Positions 26,501-32,825 of a stretch of 64,000 nucleotides of DNA are shown one piece after another. Where the stretch lies: the NCBI GenBank assembly GCA_023663635.1, contig JAMPHD010000004.1, positions 1 to 64,000 of the forward strand. The letters run 5' to 3'. This DNA is from Acetatifactor muris. Lineage in GTDB: Bacteria; Bacillota; Clostridia; Lachnospirales; Lachnospiraceae. The notes under the pieces were generated by a model, which saw nothing but the letters and a program-made list of their open reading frames with translations, ran no database searches and was not told the origin of the DNA. Numbering within the stretch: position 1 is the stretch's first letter; every line of letters begins with the position of its first letter. Both the position numbers and the translations under genes were made by a program.

Positions 26501-27871
26501 GGGCAGAAAATCAGCCTTTTCCATTGTTTGCACAACCGTGCCGCCCACGGATAATTCCGCGCTGCACTGTCCCCATTGACAATTGGTAAAGGTAAATACC
26601 CCCATTGCGTTGGCGGGCACCATGGTCTCAAAGGTAACATCACTGGTGAAATACAGTCCGTGAGAATTACTATTGACCGAGAGTGAACTATTCCCGCCTT
26701 TGTCCAACTTTATGTAATTATTCGCCGAAAATACTGCATCAGCAGTTACACTGTCTTCGCCGAAAATCTTATTGGTACTCTTAAAATCATAGCTCTCCGC
26801 TGCCGTTCCGACAGCCATAACGGCCAGTTCTCCCTCTATTGCATAGGGCAGAGATGCTATGGCCGTATTGCCGCTGTCCACCGCAGAGCTGTAAATCTCA
26901 ATGACCTTGCCGGTTGCATTGACCTTAGCGCTGTAGCCGCCCAGTGCATCTTCACTATCGGCCGTAACGGTCACATCCGAATCGGAAGGATCCGCAGCAA
27001 AAGTCAACCTCGCGGGATCAAATGTCAGATCGCCCTTCTTCTGAGCAGCATCATAGGTGCCGCTCATGGTTGAGGTCTGCGTGCCCGCGGTGACGGTAGC
27101 CTTCACGGCTGCGCCCGGAGCAGGGTATTGATACACTGTCTCGGCATCATCCCCCTCTCCCACGATTACTTCCAGACTATTGATGGTAACTGTAGAATTA
27201 TTAATAAAAATAGCCGGGTACAGAGTGTCCGAGCCCAAAGTAATTCTTCCCGGGCTTGCCGACCATGTATAATCCGCATCATTGTAATTAGCCGTAGCAG
27301 ACACTCCACTTGATGTAGCGGTAAAAGAAAGCAAATAATTTCCCGCAGCAACACCAGAGTCCAATTTGGTATCACCGTTCTTCACACTTCCGGCACCATA
27401 AGTATCATCGGTCTTGCAATAAATTGGCCTAATACTTCCTTTCCCTCGATAAGCCACATAACTATAACCTACCTTTGCTGTATCACTCATATCTGCGCTT
27501 TTCAATATTCCCACTGCAAATCCTGCTTCATTGGCATTTGCCGCCTCATTAACCGTCACATCACAGGATATAGTGATCTTCTTGTCAGTAGCTTCTCCGA
27601 AGGTCAAAACTGATGTGTCTGACAACAATTCCGCCTTTCCCATAGTGTTGTTGCTGCCTACATGAACTAACTGCAGACTGCCATCATCATTTGCCGTAAC
27701 CGTCAGACCCTTATTACCCTGATCAGTCCATCCGGTTATGGTGTCCCCGGCTGCCTTAACCCGCAGTACCCCCCCGAACAGCTCCGAGGGCACTCCGCTG
27801 ACAACCATACAGCTTGCCAGTATGACGGACAGCAGTCTTCCTTTCCATTTGCTCTTTCTTCGTTGTCGCAT
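20570..27871 (-). CDS. Giant bifunctional pectinesterase / pectate lyase, surface-anchored
   Basis: 2433 residues. Signal peptide 1-40 (ends VKAAG). The first 1050 residues are beta-rich modules resembling those of the neighbouring pectinesterase (e.g. motifs FTFTNCQWGQ, CYIHSITVKN). Two fibronectin type III domains follow at about 1055-1250. The pectinesterase domain (about 1350-1640) has YQDTLCAN, NVDFIYGNSG and LGRPWGEY. The family 1 pectate lyase domain (about 1740-2160) has KIWIDHCTFYKAYDG and the catalytic-Arg region DRMPRLRFG. A beta domain, the motif FSPKTFD, a membrane helix and RRRKED end the protein. It should demethylate pectin and then cleave the resulting polygalacturonate by beta-elimination. 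Start ATG 27871 has AGGAGG. It has its own terminator. Confidence 0.94.
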   Translation of the reverse strand: MRQRRKSKWKGRLLSVILASCMVVSGVPSELFGGVLRVKAAGDTITGWTDQGNKGLTVTANDDGSLQLVHVGSNNTMGKAELLSDTSVLTFGEATDKKITISCDVTVNEAANANEAGFAVGILKSADMSDTAKVGYSYVAYRGKGSIRPIYCKTDDTYGAGSVKNGDTKLDSGVAAGNYLLSFTATSSGVSATANYNDADYTWSASPGRITLGSDTLYPAIFINNSTVTINSLEVIVGEGDDAETVYQYPAPGAAVKATVTAGTQTSTMSGTYDAAQKKGDLTFDPARLTFAADPSDSDVTVTADSEDALGGYSAKVNATGKVIEIYSSAVDSGNTAIASLPYAIEGELAVMAVGTAAESYDFKSTNKIFGEDSVTADAVFSANNYIKLDKGGNSSLSVNSNSHGLYFTSDVTFETMVPANAMGVFTFTNCQWGQCSAELSVGGTVVQTMEKADFLPAKEGTDATRAFEYRNASDSTAKMVLKVSGNSGGSYIHGVSYEVKEIPQEVTVTGNVGTDVAGGTLTFKAGSASTTATVGADGSYSVVLPVGSSYTVELSGVTGYRLQNAKVDLTNANAGATVTGQDFTPVYWNAGKSGTVTIGGTTFTIAPGAAEADDFTVTAAGGDGSVEVVSATKAVVWANLGGAGNGSVSNVTYGGDITGGQVSGNTITLALAGDDLPKSYTLQVKDNSASGTPVKGTTKTYNLGDGSVISELYTGSHKIVSGNSVSSTDKLVTVTGNSTGGAYYNGSTHGIYINPTDTVKVKVAGNATVTFAMCSYSAAGANLTASASAGTITPASAAMKASADGDTVNFDYTGEATELTFTVDATGTCYIHSITVKNEAEQTTTNEGAVTVKPEILTTIGAPSSLTVTPVGQTLNFVQTGGSAGSKDTASFYVFPKVADFNKLELEVKVNSLTGSSGNNYGVWVGAFDDAKNLATAGIRNMTGLRGNLTKNSGSDGAGQVDQTITAGETVKFVIYKADDKFYIDTDNVSKGSFSSGFKYDSTSGSDASMFVTAQGKDTPVYYGLMLAGVDCDVTNMVYYDKDGNVLYDQNAYYNPMGAAPVVTAGSVQVVGAADRTKIDISWEGSEVYGDGKFVLQMSKDGSEWTDVSTSITGYSYSYPVSSDASGTYKFRVCGTLGNSAEQLLNNRNTYVESGEVTIDAALDAPVLTLPYTSPADQVQLSWTTVAGATSYEVWRRSADESEAKVIATLTETSYTDTDVTAEVPYYYYIIAKSADNASNPPEAKWTLPTSGHTGTYSYEDAEIVVTERSYDTVFENKIAVLSGVATAPGTLTVQVNGEVKGTAQIAQANDTFSFADIPLEQGRNDVTLYLNYENGSKTTKKSLNYVYLTNYDYVVDAAFEGTAGDTTKYGVPEYKTVKEALDAVGSGNSSRKVILVRNGDYEEYLDINVPNVSLIGEDSESTIIHCYPGDYDADGARGGDMSKRCAVRVNTGATNFSAENLTIRNDWEYNGDGSISNESADALRSDANQASYINVRILGYQDTLCANQGLQYYYKCYITGNVDFIYGNSGQALLEDCDIVFRYNANKNSGHVTAMKNPETQTYGLIFKDCRVTAEPGCSGLGYDLGRPWGEYAATTFIDCYMSSVINKEWGFATWGGKEFSTDMEALAKTRYYECGSYGAGYMVNAYRRQLSRTQADAMISSTALGWDPDARAVEIHNAYKGSKTTDPNNGTVKNEYTSDTYSAYEGDDTDLGRYDQEGYAQSAAVTGGGLLKENHADYYTVSTGEEFLDALLKIQSGGRPSVIEVTADIGLGDKEIADYAKYSAIASTYNPPLTHPTLLESGVSKINLKGMSSITIFSKNGSTIKHAALDINNSNNIIIRNIVFDELWEWDEYTAGDYDRNDWDYVTVQNGSTKIWIDHCTFYKAYDGIVDIKTNVEGRSVDVTVSWCEFLPGSENNTFFNAMMDAMAADPSAYPYYQSLLNEGMTQEQIWWYAYGQKKTHLLGQADNGTPNENLHVTLANNYYFDSMDRMPRLRFGDAHVYNCIMDAQELYDAKKGIANAEVARHIVSNGASSTCDGRLLVENSYISGILNALNSGNGSSPSGWITAENSVYYVDGTRYQLVPKVNTSKAGEELKVLDAEAFKASLPYGDYVLYDAMQLQDIVKPNAGAGKLSLTTLQWEKTAYYDSTWVKPDDDSHYTNDGLPELLVINVSDPAWSVEYDQNSTEIVKADGSVVKNVLLKVEEPAAADVSALTEFVKGNTGLGQDAGMKFYEVYLVMESEPSTRVMLSKGTLTVVFPYPDGTAMDTHDFEVYHIKNGAPQREDAWMEANGIHVVVDSLSPFAVVYTAKSESPDDGKDEGKDEGNDDGDDDSTPVTPKPGNNKFSPKTFDNGQYVAVAPGKNPPDVWTDGDSDNAGDPVDTVLMPDMVMTVVAAPAGGIPVLLYVLIGIACAAGIITYGALAYRRRKED

Positions 27872-28177
27872 AATTTCCTCCTTCTCCTCCTTTTTATGCT
27901 ATACTACCGTACACCGGCTTTATGTCTCCGTTTCGTCATGCCTTTCCTGTGACATCGCAACGACTCCCCCCGACATTCCGGAACATAAGAAACCGGTTAA
28001 GCATCTTATATATTAACATTTTTGTAACAAAAAAACAACTCTCGTCCTTTTTACCAAAACAATTTTATCAATTCTGCCCGGTTTTGCGCCGAATTTTTGT
28101 ACATACTTTCCGGAATCGGTCTTTCCTCAAATGCCTTTTGCAGACTCTGCGCACCGTTATCCGAACCGCCGGGTTTT
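27872..28177. other. 306-bp leader region upstream of the bifunctional pectinase
   Basis: No gene is seen. This stretch must hold the promoter and leader of the pectinesterase/pectate lyase gene. Very AT-rich DNA lies around 28000-28090, but I could not identify a convincing -35/-10 pair. The part next to 28178 is the 3' flank of the cupin gene and shows no clear terminator. Confidence 0.5.
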
Positions 28178-28507
28178 TCACACCGCCCCGTGAAACCAGA
28201 TCACCTTGCAGTATTCGCAGTCCGGATCTTTCTTCATGGTGTGAAGAGTCCCCGCGGGGATCATGAATGCCATCCCGGGCTCCATGCGAAGCTCCTCGCC
28301 GTCGATCAGGGCCGTCCCCCGCCCCTCCAACACGAAAAATCCCTCCTGGTCCTCGTGGGCGGTAGCCTTGCCATACTCGTCAAAGGTATAGACGGATATC
28401 CCCAAGCGGCATCCGTTCACACAGCCGTGACGCTCGTCCAACAGTGTATAACCCGTCTTTTTCCCCTCCCTCTCCATCACTTCATCCCATTTCACATAAG
28501 GTATCAT
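28178..28507 (-). CDS. Small cupin-domain protein
   Basis: 109-residue single-domain cupin. Cupin motif 1 appears as AHEDQEGFFVLEGRG and motif 2 as PAGTLHTMKKD, which together give the usual His/Glu metal ligands. Six Cys/His-rich positions near the N-terminus (GCVNGC) and C-terminus (CEYCKVIWFHG) are notable for such a small protein. The substrate is unknown. Similar stand-alone cupins act as sugar isomerases, dioxygenases or sensors. The start ATG 28507 follows GGAGGAG. It is not obviously co-transcribed with the pectinase, which starts 300 bp downstream, but uronate metabolism is a possible link. Confidence 0.8.
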   Translation of the reverse strand: MIPYVKWDEVMEREGKKTGYTLLDERHGCVNGCRLGISVYTFDEYGKATAHEDQEGFFVLEGRGTALIDGEELRMEPGMAFMIPAGTLHTMKKDPDCEYCKVIWFHGAV

Positions 28508-28599
28508 ATCGTCCGCTCCTCCCTGCCGGCGGTTCCCGCCGGATCTGCTCCAAGTTTATCTACAATGTAACTTGCCGTGAGAATTTTGTCAACCCGCAG

Positions 28600-28628
28600 T
28601 GGACTTTGCCCTCCGCCTGTGCTATACT
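28600..28628 (+). promoter_or_regulatory. Promoter of the coiled-coil gene
   Basis: -35 TGGACT (28600-28605), 17-bp spacer, -10 TATACT (28623-28628) with an upstream TG (extended -10). Transcription would begin about 35 bp before the start codon at 28670. Confidence 0.65.
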
Positions 28629-28669
28629 GAATCTATGCAATGGAGAAGGCGCATGAAAGGAGAGATCAC

Positions 28670-29074
28670 ATGGCGCTTACAAACGAAGATCTACAGGCAA
28701 TCGCATCGTTACTTGATGCAAAACTCGATGAAAAACTTGACGAAAAGCTACGCCCCATCTATGATCGTCTGAATGCCATTGAGGCACGTCTGGACGCCCT
28801 TGAGGCTCGGATGGATGCCGTAGAGGCTCGTCTGGACCGTCTTGAGGCACGGATGGACGCCGTAGAGGCACGTCTGGATCGTCTCGAGGCTCGAGTGGAC
28901 CGACTCGAATCCGAGACAGCCTCGCTGAAGGAAGGTCAATTGGAGCTGAAGAAAGAAATGCGCGAAGTCAAGGACAAGGTATCCGCCACTTACGATCTGG
29001 CCCTCGAGGCTTGGGGACAGAGCACCGAGAACAGGCGTTGGTTGGAAACCGCGGGCAAGACAGGCATCGGCTGA
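28670..29074 (+). CDS. Coiled-coil heptad-repeat protein of unknown function
   Basis: 134-residue protein. After a short N-terminal helix (MALTNEDLQAIASLLDAKL), residues 30-85 form an unbroken heptad repeat of the type ARLDALEARMDAVE. It is rich in Arg, Asp and Glu, and so is a strongly charged coiled coil. The C-terminal 45 residues are less regular. No signal peptide or membrane segment is seen, so it is probably a cytoplasmic oligomer. The start ATG 28670 has AAGGAG 7 bp upstream; an earlier in-frame ATG at 28640 lacks one. It is flanked by its own promoter and a terminator, so it is monocistronic. Function unknown. Confidence 0.75.
   Translation: MALTNEDLQAIASLLDAKLDEKLDEKLRPIYDRLNAIEARLDALEARMDAVEARLDRLEARMDAVEARLDRLEARVDRLESETASLKEGQLELKKEMREVKDKVSATYDLALEAWGQSTENRRWLETAGKTGIG
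28781..28912. repeat. 21/42-bp tandem repeat coding for the heptads
   Basis: Near-identical 42-bp units start at 28802, 28844 and 28886, each made of two related 21-bp halves that encode one heptad each. Unit gain or loss would change coiled-coil length in frame. Confidence 0.8.
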
Positions 29075-29131
29075 TATGTCTGCAGATCAGACAACGGGCA
29101 ACACTCTCCGCGAACTGCCCTTATGACAATC

Positions 29132-29175
29132 AAAAAACCGGACATCCCAATGAAATAAGGGATGTCCGGTTTTTA
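29132..29175. terminator. Bidirectional intrinsic terminator
   Basis: A perfect stem (ACCGGACATCCC/GGGATGTCCGGT, loop of 10) is flanked by A residues on one side and T residues on the other. It can therefore stop the coiled-coil transcript (+) and the tRNA-Val/tRNA-Met transcript (-). Confidence 0.92.
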
Positions 29176-29178
29176 CAG

Positions 29179-29252
29179 TAGCGAGAGGGGGATTTGAACC
29201 CTCGACACTACGGGTATGAACCGTATGCTCTAGCCAACTGAGCTATCTCGCC
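29179..29252 (-). tRNA. tRNA-Met (anticodon CAT)
   Basis: 74-base cloverleaf. Acceptor GGCGAGA pairs with TCTCGCT (one G-T pair), the D arm is GCTC/GAGC, and the anticodon loop TTCATAC gives CAT. The paired first acceptor base points to an elongator rather than initiator tRNA. The T stem GAGGG/CCCCC contains one A-C mismatch. CCA is not encoded. Confidence 0.93.
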
Positions 29253-29256
29253 ACAC

Positions 29257-29329
29257 TGGAAGTTATAGGGCTCGAACCTATGACCCTCTGCTTGTAAGGC
29301 AGATGCTCTCCCAGCTGAGCTAAACTTCC
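29257..29329 (-). tRNA. tRNA-Val (anticodon TAC)
   Basis: 73-base cloverleaf. Acceptor GGAAGTT/AACTTCC, D arm GCTC/GAGC, anticodon stem CTGCC/CAGAG-type with loop TTACAAG (TAC), and T loop TTCGAGC. Discriminator A, with no encoded CCA. Only 4 bases separate it from tRNA-Met, so both come from one precursor. Confidence 0.93.
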
Positions 29330-29359
29330 GAAGTCGGCTGATTCACAACCGACTTTGTT

Positions 29360-29388
29360 AGTATACAATGCAGACCTTTTTTTGTCAA
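29360..29388 (-). promoter_or_regulatory. Promoter of the tRNA-Val/tRNA-Met operon
   Basis: -35 TTGACA (29383-29388), 17-bp spacer, -10 TATACT (29360-29365). This is almost perfect consensus, as expected for stable RNA genes. Transcription should start about 25 bp before tRNA-Val. Confidence 0.92.
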
Positions 29389-29409
29389 TATTTTTTGGTA
29401 AAATTTCAC

Positions 29410-31176
29410 CTACATCTTATCCGGCGCCTCGAATCCCAACACCCCGATACAGGTCTCCAACACGTCCTTGGTCAGCGTCAACAGCGCGATCAGCCCGCTC
29501 TTTCTGTCCGCGTCCTCCTCACCCAGGATCTTGGTCTCATGATAAAAATGGTTGAACGCGTTGGCCAGATCGTAGATATAGGCGCATACCCGATAGGGCG
29601 CCAACTCAGCGGCGGCGCTTTCCATCATGGCATTGAACCGGACGAGCTGCATCATCAGATCCTTCTCGGAGGCGTTCCCGGCCTCGCGCAACACAGCCTC
29701 CTCAGGACAGCCGCCCTGCGCCACGTATTTGGTCAAAATAGATTTCATGCGCACGATGGTATAGAGGATATAGGGGCCGGTGTCCCCCTCAAAGGAGGTA
29801 AAGCGCTCAATGTCAAACACATAGTCCTTGGAAGGCTGATTGGAGAGGTCTCCGTATTTCAGCGCGGAAATGGCGATCTGCTCCGCCGTCACCTCCGCCT
29901 CCTCCGGCGAGATCTCCCGATTTTCCCTGATCTTGGCGTACATTTCATCCACGGTGTCCTGCACCAGCGTCTCCAAGCGCATCACGCCTCCGTCTCTGGT
30001 CTTAAAGGGTTTGCCGTCCCTGCCGTTCATGGTGCCGAACCCGATCCACTGCAATCCGGTCTCGGGAGGCACCAGTTTGGTCTTGCGGGCACAGCGGAAC
30101 ACCTGTTGAAAATAAAGCTCCTGACGCTTGTCCGTCAGATAGATGATCTCATCCGGATGAATCCGGGCCATGCGATCTTGGATCGTAGCCAGATCTGTGG
30201 TGTTGTAGAGCGCCGCTCCGTCAGACTTGAGGATCATGCAGGGCGGGATCTCCTTGGTGTCCGTCTCCTCCTTCACATCCACCACAAGGGCCCCGTCGCT
30301 CAGATAGGCATAGCCCTCCCGTTTCATATAGTCCACCATGCCGGGGATCAGGTCCTGTACGTCCGACTCGCCCTTCCAGAGATCAAACTCTACCTGCAGC
30401 CTGTCGTAATTGCGTTTCAGATCCGCCACGGACACCTTCAGGATCTGCTGCCAGAGGGCGCGATACCCTCTCTCGCCGTTCTGTATCCTGAACGTACTCT
30501 CCATTGCCTTGGCCTTGTAATCCGGATCCTCCTTGGAGCGGGCGCTGGCGGCGGGATAGAGCTCCTCCAGTTCCGCTATGGTGAAAGGAGCCTCCTCGGG
30601 ATACTCCCCGGTGAAATTTTCGTCAAAATACACCAGTTCGGGCTTGCGCTCCCTAAGCTCCGTGGCCACCAGTCCCATCTGTAGTCCCCAGTCGCCCAGA
30701 TGCACGTCTCCGATCACCTCATGCCCGCAATAGCGCAGGATCCGCTTGATGCTCTCGCCGATCACCGCCGAGCGCAGATGTCCCACGTGGAGGGCCTTGG
30801 CGATATTGGCTCCGCCGTAATCCACCACGATCTTTTTCGGGTGTTCGGGCATGTCCAGACCGTACTTTGCATCCTTTGCCATCTCCCGCAGATAGTCCAA
30901 CAGAAATTTCCCGGAGAGCCTGAGATTCAGAAATCCGGGGGCAGCCGCCACGGCCTCCCCGAAGACATCACTGCCCTGCAGCCTGTCCGCGACCTCCCCC
31001 GCGATCACCAGAGGAGCTTTTTGGTATTGTTTGGCGCAGGCCATGGCTCCGTTGCACTGATATTCACACAGATCCGGACGGTTGGAGACCGTCACCCTGC
31101 AGGGCGCTCCGGCGTAACCTGCCGCCGCGAAAGCCTCCTCCATCTTTTCCGAGAGTACATCCAATAATTTTTTCAT
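29410..31176 (-). CDS. argS: Arginyl-tRNA synthetase
   Basis: About 588-residue class I synthetase that charges tRNA-Arg. It has the N-terminal Add1 domain typical of ArgRS, then the HIGH motif as ALHVGHLRSAVIGE with the preceding YGGANIAK. The catalytic Rossmann fold follows, with DWGLQMGL. The C-terminal anticodon-binding helical domain contains FNHFYHETKIL near the end. ArgRS normally lacks a strict KMSKS, and here the equivalent region is FGTMNGRDGKPFKTRDG. The frame is open to 31227, but ATG 31176 gives the usual start (MKKLLDVLSEKM) with GAGG upstream. Ends FEAPDKM, as is common for this family. Confidence 0.95.
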   Translation of the reverse strand: MKKLLDVLSEKMEEAFAAAGYAGAPCRVTVSNRPDLCEYQCNGAMACAKQYQKAPLVIAGEVADRLQGSDVFGEAVAAAPGFLNLRLSGKFLLDYLREMAKDAKYGLDMPEHPKKIVVDYGGANIAKALHVGHLRSAVIGESIKRILRYCGHEVIGDVHLGDWGLQMGLVATELRERKPELVYFDENFTGEYPEEAPFTIAELEELYPAASARSKEDPDYKAKAMESTFRIQNGERGYRALWQQILKVSVADLKRNYDRLQVEFDLWKGESDVQDLIPGMVDYMKREGYAYLSDGALVVDVKEETDTKEIPPCMILKSDGAALYNTTDLATIQDRMARIHPDEIIYLTDKRQELYFQQVFRCARKTKLVPPETGLQWIGFGTMNGRDGKPFKTRDGGVMRLETLVQDTVDEMYAKIRENREISPEEAEVTAEQIAISALKYGDLSNQPSKDYVFDIERFTSFEGDTGPYILYTIVRMKSILTKYVAQGGCPEEAVLREAGNASEKDLMMQLVRFNAMMESAAAELAPYRVCAYIYDLANAFNHFYHETKILGEEDADRKSGLIALLTLTKDVLETCIGVLGFEAPDKM

Positions 31177-31245
31177 GTCGATCCGTCCTCTTTCTCTTTT
31201 CTCATTACTATAGCCCAATTTGGCCAAATCCGCAACAACAACTTC

Positions 31246-31295
31246 AACAGACGGGAAACCCTCGGACGGGAAAACCGTCAGGTTTCCCGTCTGTT
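31246..31295. repeat. 15-bp-arm palindrome overlapping the queH stop codon
   Basis: Perfect inverted repeat: arms 31246-31260 (aacagacgggaaacc) and 31281-31295, with a loop of 20 that contains the queH stop codon. No T-run follows on either strand that would make a classical terminator. The right arm encodes the last residues of QueH. Confidence 0.8.
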
Positions 31296-31991
31296 TTCCC
31301 GCCCGTTTTCCCGCCTGTCCCTTTCCGCCTTGGAAAAAGCGCAGCCGCAGTAGTCCTGTCTGTAAAGTCCGTATTCCGCGGACAATTCAATAGAACGCTT
31401 GTAGCCGTCTTTTTTCTTAAAGTCCGAGGGCAGCCATGCCACCCCGTACTCTTCGGCCAGTCCGGTTCCGATCCGGTTGATCTCCCAGGCATTCTTTAAC
31501 GGGCTGATGGTGAGGGTAGTGCCGAAGAAGTCAAAACCTTCCGCCGCGGCCCGCCCCGCCGTCTCTCTGAGGCGCAGGTCAAAACAGCGCGCGCATCTTG
31601 CCCCGCCCTCCGGGCAGTCCTCGTACCCCCTGGCGATCTCCCCAAAGCGGGAGGGCTCGTAATCGCCCTCCACGATTCGGATCGGGTATCCCATACCCTT
31701 CTCATTGTAGGCCGCGATCAGGCGTTTCTGTTCCGCCACCCTGTGACAATACTCCGCCTCCTCCGAGATATTGGGATTAAAATAAAATACCGTAATGGCA
31801 AAATATGTACACAGATATTCCAGACAGTAACTGCTGCACGGGGCGCAGCAGCTGTGGAGCAGGAGGCGCGGCGGGAACGGGTTTGCCGGTGGCAAACCCG
31901 TTCCCGGCAAAATACCCGCGTCATTTGACCCGGCCCCGCTCAACCCGTCCAAGATCTTCTCCAATTCCTTTTGATAATTTACCTGATTCAT
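31278..31991 (-). CDS. queH: Epoxyqueuosine reductase QueH
   Basis: About 237-residue enzyme (former DUF208) that reduces epoxyqueuosine to queuosine in tRNA, the non-cobalamin alternative to QueG. Signature Cys motifs are all present: HSCCAPCSSYCLEYL, FYFNPNI, a CARCFDLRL motif and YRQDYCGCAFS, which supply ligands for an iron-sulfur cluster and a metal. Two features are odd. About 20 extra residues (GAGSNDAGILPGTGLPPANP) precede the first Cys motif, where homologues go straight into LLLHSCC. The C-terminus also ends in an Arg/Glu repeat (RRENGRENRRET). Both are encoded by palindromic or repeated DNA. ATG 31991 gives the usual MNQVNYQKEL start; ATG 32015 is possible. Confidence 0.88.
   Translation of the reverse strand: MNQVNYQKELEKILDGLSGAGSNDAGILPGTGLPPANPFPPRLLLHSCCAPCSSYCLEYLCTYFAITVFYFNPNISEEAEYCHRVAEQKRLIAAYNEKGMGYPIRIVEGDYEPSRFGEIARGYEDCPEGGARCARCFDLRLRETAGRAAAEGFDFFGTTLTISPLKNAWEINRIGTGLAEEYGVAWLPSDFKKKDGYKRSIELSAEYGLYRQDYCGCAFSKAERDRRENGRENRRET
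31872..31906. repeat. 16-bp-arm perfect palindrome inside queH
   Basis: Arms cgggaacgggtttgcc (31872-31887) and its exact complement (31891-31906) with a 3-base loop. It encodes the extra segment GTGLPPANPF before the first Cys motif of QueH. No T-run follows, and it lies mid-gene, so it is not a terminator. Confidence 0.88.
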
Positions 31992-32030
31992 ATGACTCAC
32001 TTGTCTTTCCCGCATTCGCGTTTTCCCGTG

Positions 32031-32651
32031 TCAGGACTCGTAACACTTGCCCACCTTGCGCCAGTGGATCAGATCAAACCATCCCTCCACATAGTCCGCG
32101 CGGCGGTTCTGATATTGCAGATAATAGGCGTGTTCCCAGACATCCACCAACAGAAGGGGCTTGTAGATCTGCAGATCCGGCACATTCTGGTTGGCGGTCT
32201 GCACAATGGAGAGAGCCCCCGCGCTGTCGGCCACAAGCCATGCCCATCCGGAGCCGAACTGCGACACCGCCTCCTGTTTCATCCGGTCCTTCCACTGTCT
32301 GTAGGAACCGAAATCCCGCACGATGGCATCGGCCAACGCGCCTGTGGGCTCCTGTCCGCAGTTGCCCTTCATCCTGTCAAAATACAGTTCATGATTGTAC
32401 ACACCGCCGCCGTTGTTGCGGATGGCCGTGCGCACCGCCGACGGGAGCTCCTCCGGCTTGGTCAACAGCTCCTTCAGGCTCAGTTTCTGCAACTCAGGAT
32501 AATCCGCCAATATCCTGTTCAGATTATCCACATAGGTCTTGTAATGCCTGTCATGATGAAAGTGCAGCGTCTCCTCGTCCAACACCGGCATGAGGGCGTC
32601 ATATTCATAGGGAAGGGGTTTCACCACAAAGGGATACAATTCAGGGGGCAT
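32031..32651 (-). CDS. Iron/manganese superoxide dismutase
   Basis: 206-residue protein that dismutates superoxide in the cytoplasm. The four metal ligands are in place: His in LHFHHDRHYKTYV, His in YNHELYF, and Asp plus His in DVWEHAYYLQY. The family core FGSGWAWLV is also present. The sequence alone does not settle iron versus manganese. ATG 32651 is chosen over the upstream ATG 32657 because GAGGA sits 6 bp before it. It is followed 39 bp later by queH. In an anaerobe this is an oxygen-defence gene. No obvious PerR box was recognised. Confidence 0.92.
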   Translation of the reverse strand: MPPELYPFVVKPLPYEYDALMPVLDEETLHFHHDRHYKTYVDNLNRILADYPELQKLSLKELLTKPEELPSAVRTAIRNNGGGVYNHELYFDRMKGNCGQEPTGALADAIVRDFGSYRQWKDRMKQEAVSQFGSGWAWLVADSAGALSIVQTANQNVPDLQIYKPLLLVDVWEHAYYLQYQNRRADYVEGWFDLIHWRKVGKCYES

Positions 32652-32777
32652 TTTCATTCCTCGCTTTCTGCTCTTATGATGACAATGCAGCAAACCTGCA
32701 CAACTGCCGAACTCCGACATATTTGGAATTCCTTGGTAGTATATGCAGGTTTTCCCCTTTTAATCATTTCGGACAAC

Positions 32778-32809
32778 TTCCGGGAAGAAGTCCCTATATC
32801 TTCCCGGAA
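32778..32809 (-). terminator. Hairpin between carB and the superoxide dismutase gene
   Basis: Perfect 11-bp arms (32778-32788 and 32799-32809, ttccgggaaga) with a 10-base loop, 17 bp after the carB stop. The tail on the minus strand is only weakly T-rich (GTTGTCC), so termination efficiency is uncertain. Confidence 0.5.
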
Positions 32810-32825
32810 AGCGCCCCTGACCCTA

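Noticed and set aside
22835-26554. A 1239-codon open frame on the plus strand
   Set aside because: It lies antisense to the pectinesterase/pectate lyase gene. Its His/Arg/Gly/Ile-rich translation has no recognisable domain and is the mirror of that gene's codon pattern.
28781-28912. CRISPR-like array
   Set aside because: The regular repeats have no unique spacers and are coding heptads of the coiled-coil protein.
31871-31907. Intrinsic terminator inside queH
   Set aside because: There is no T-run on either side, and the reading frame continues into all the catalytic Cys motifs.
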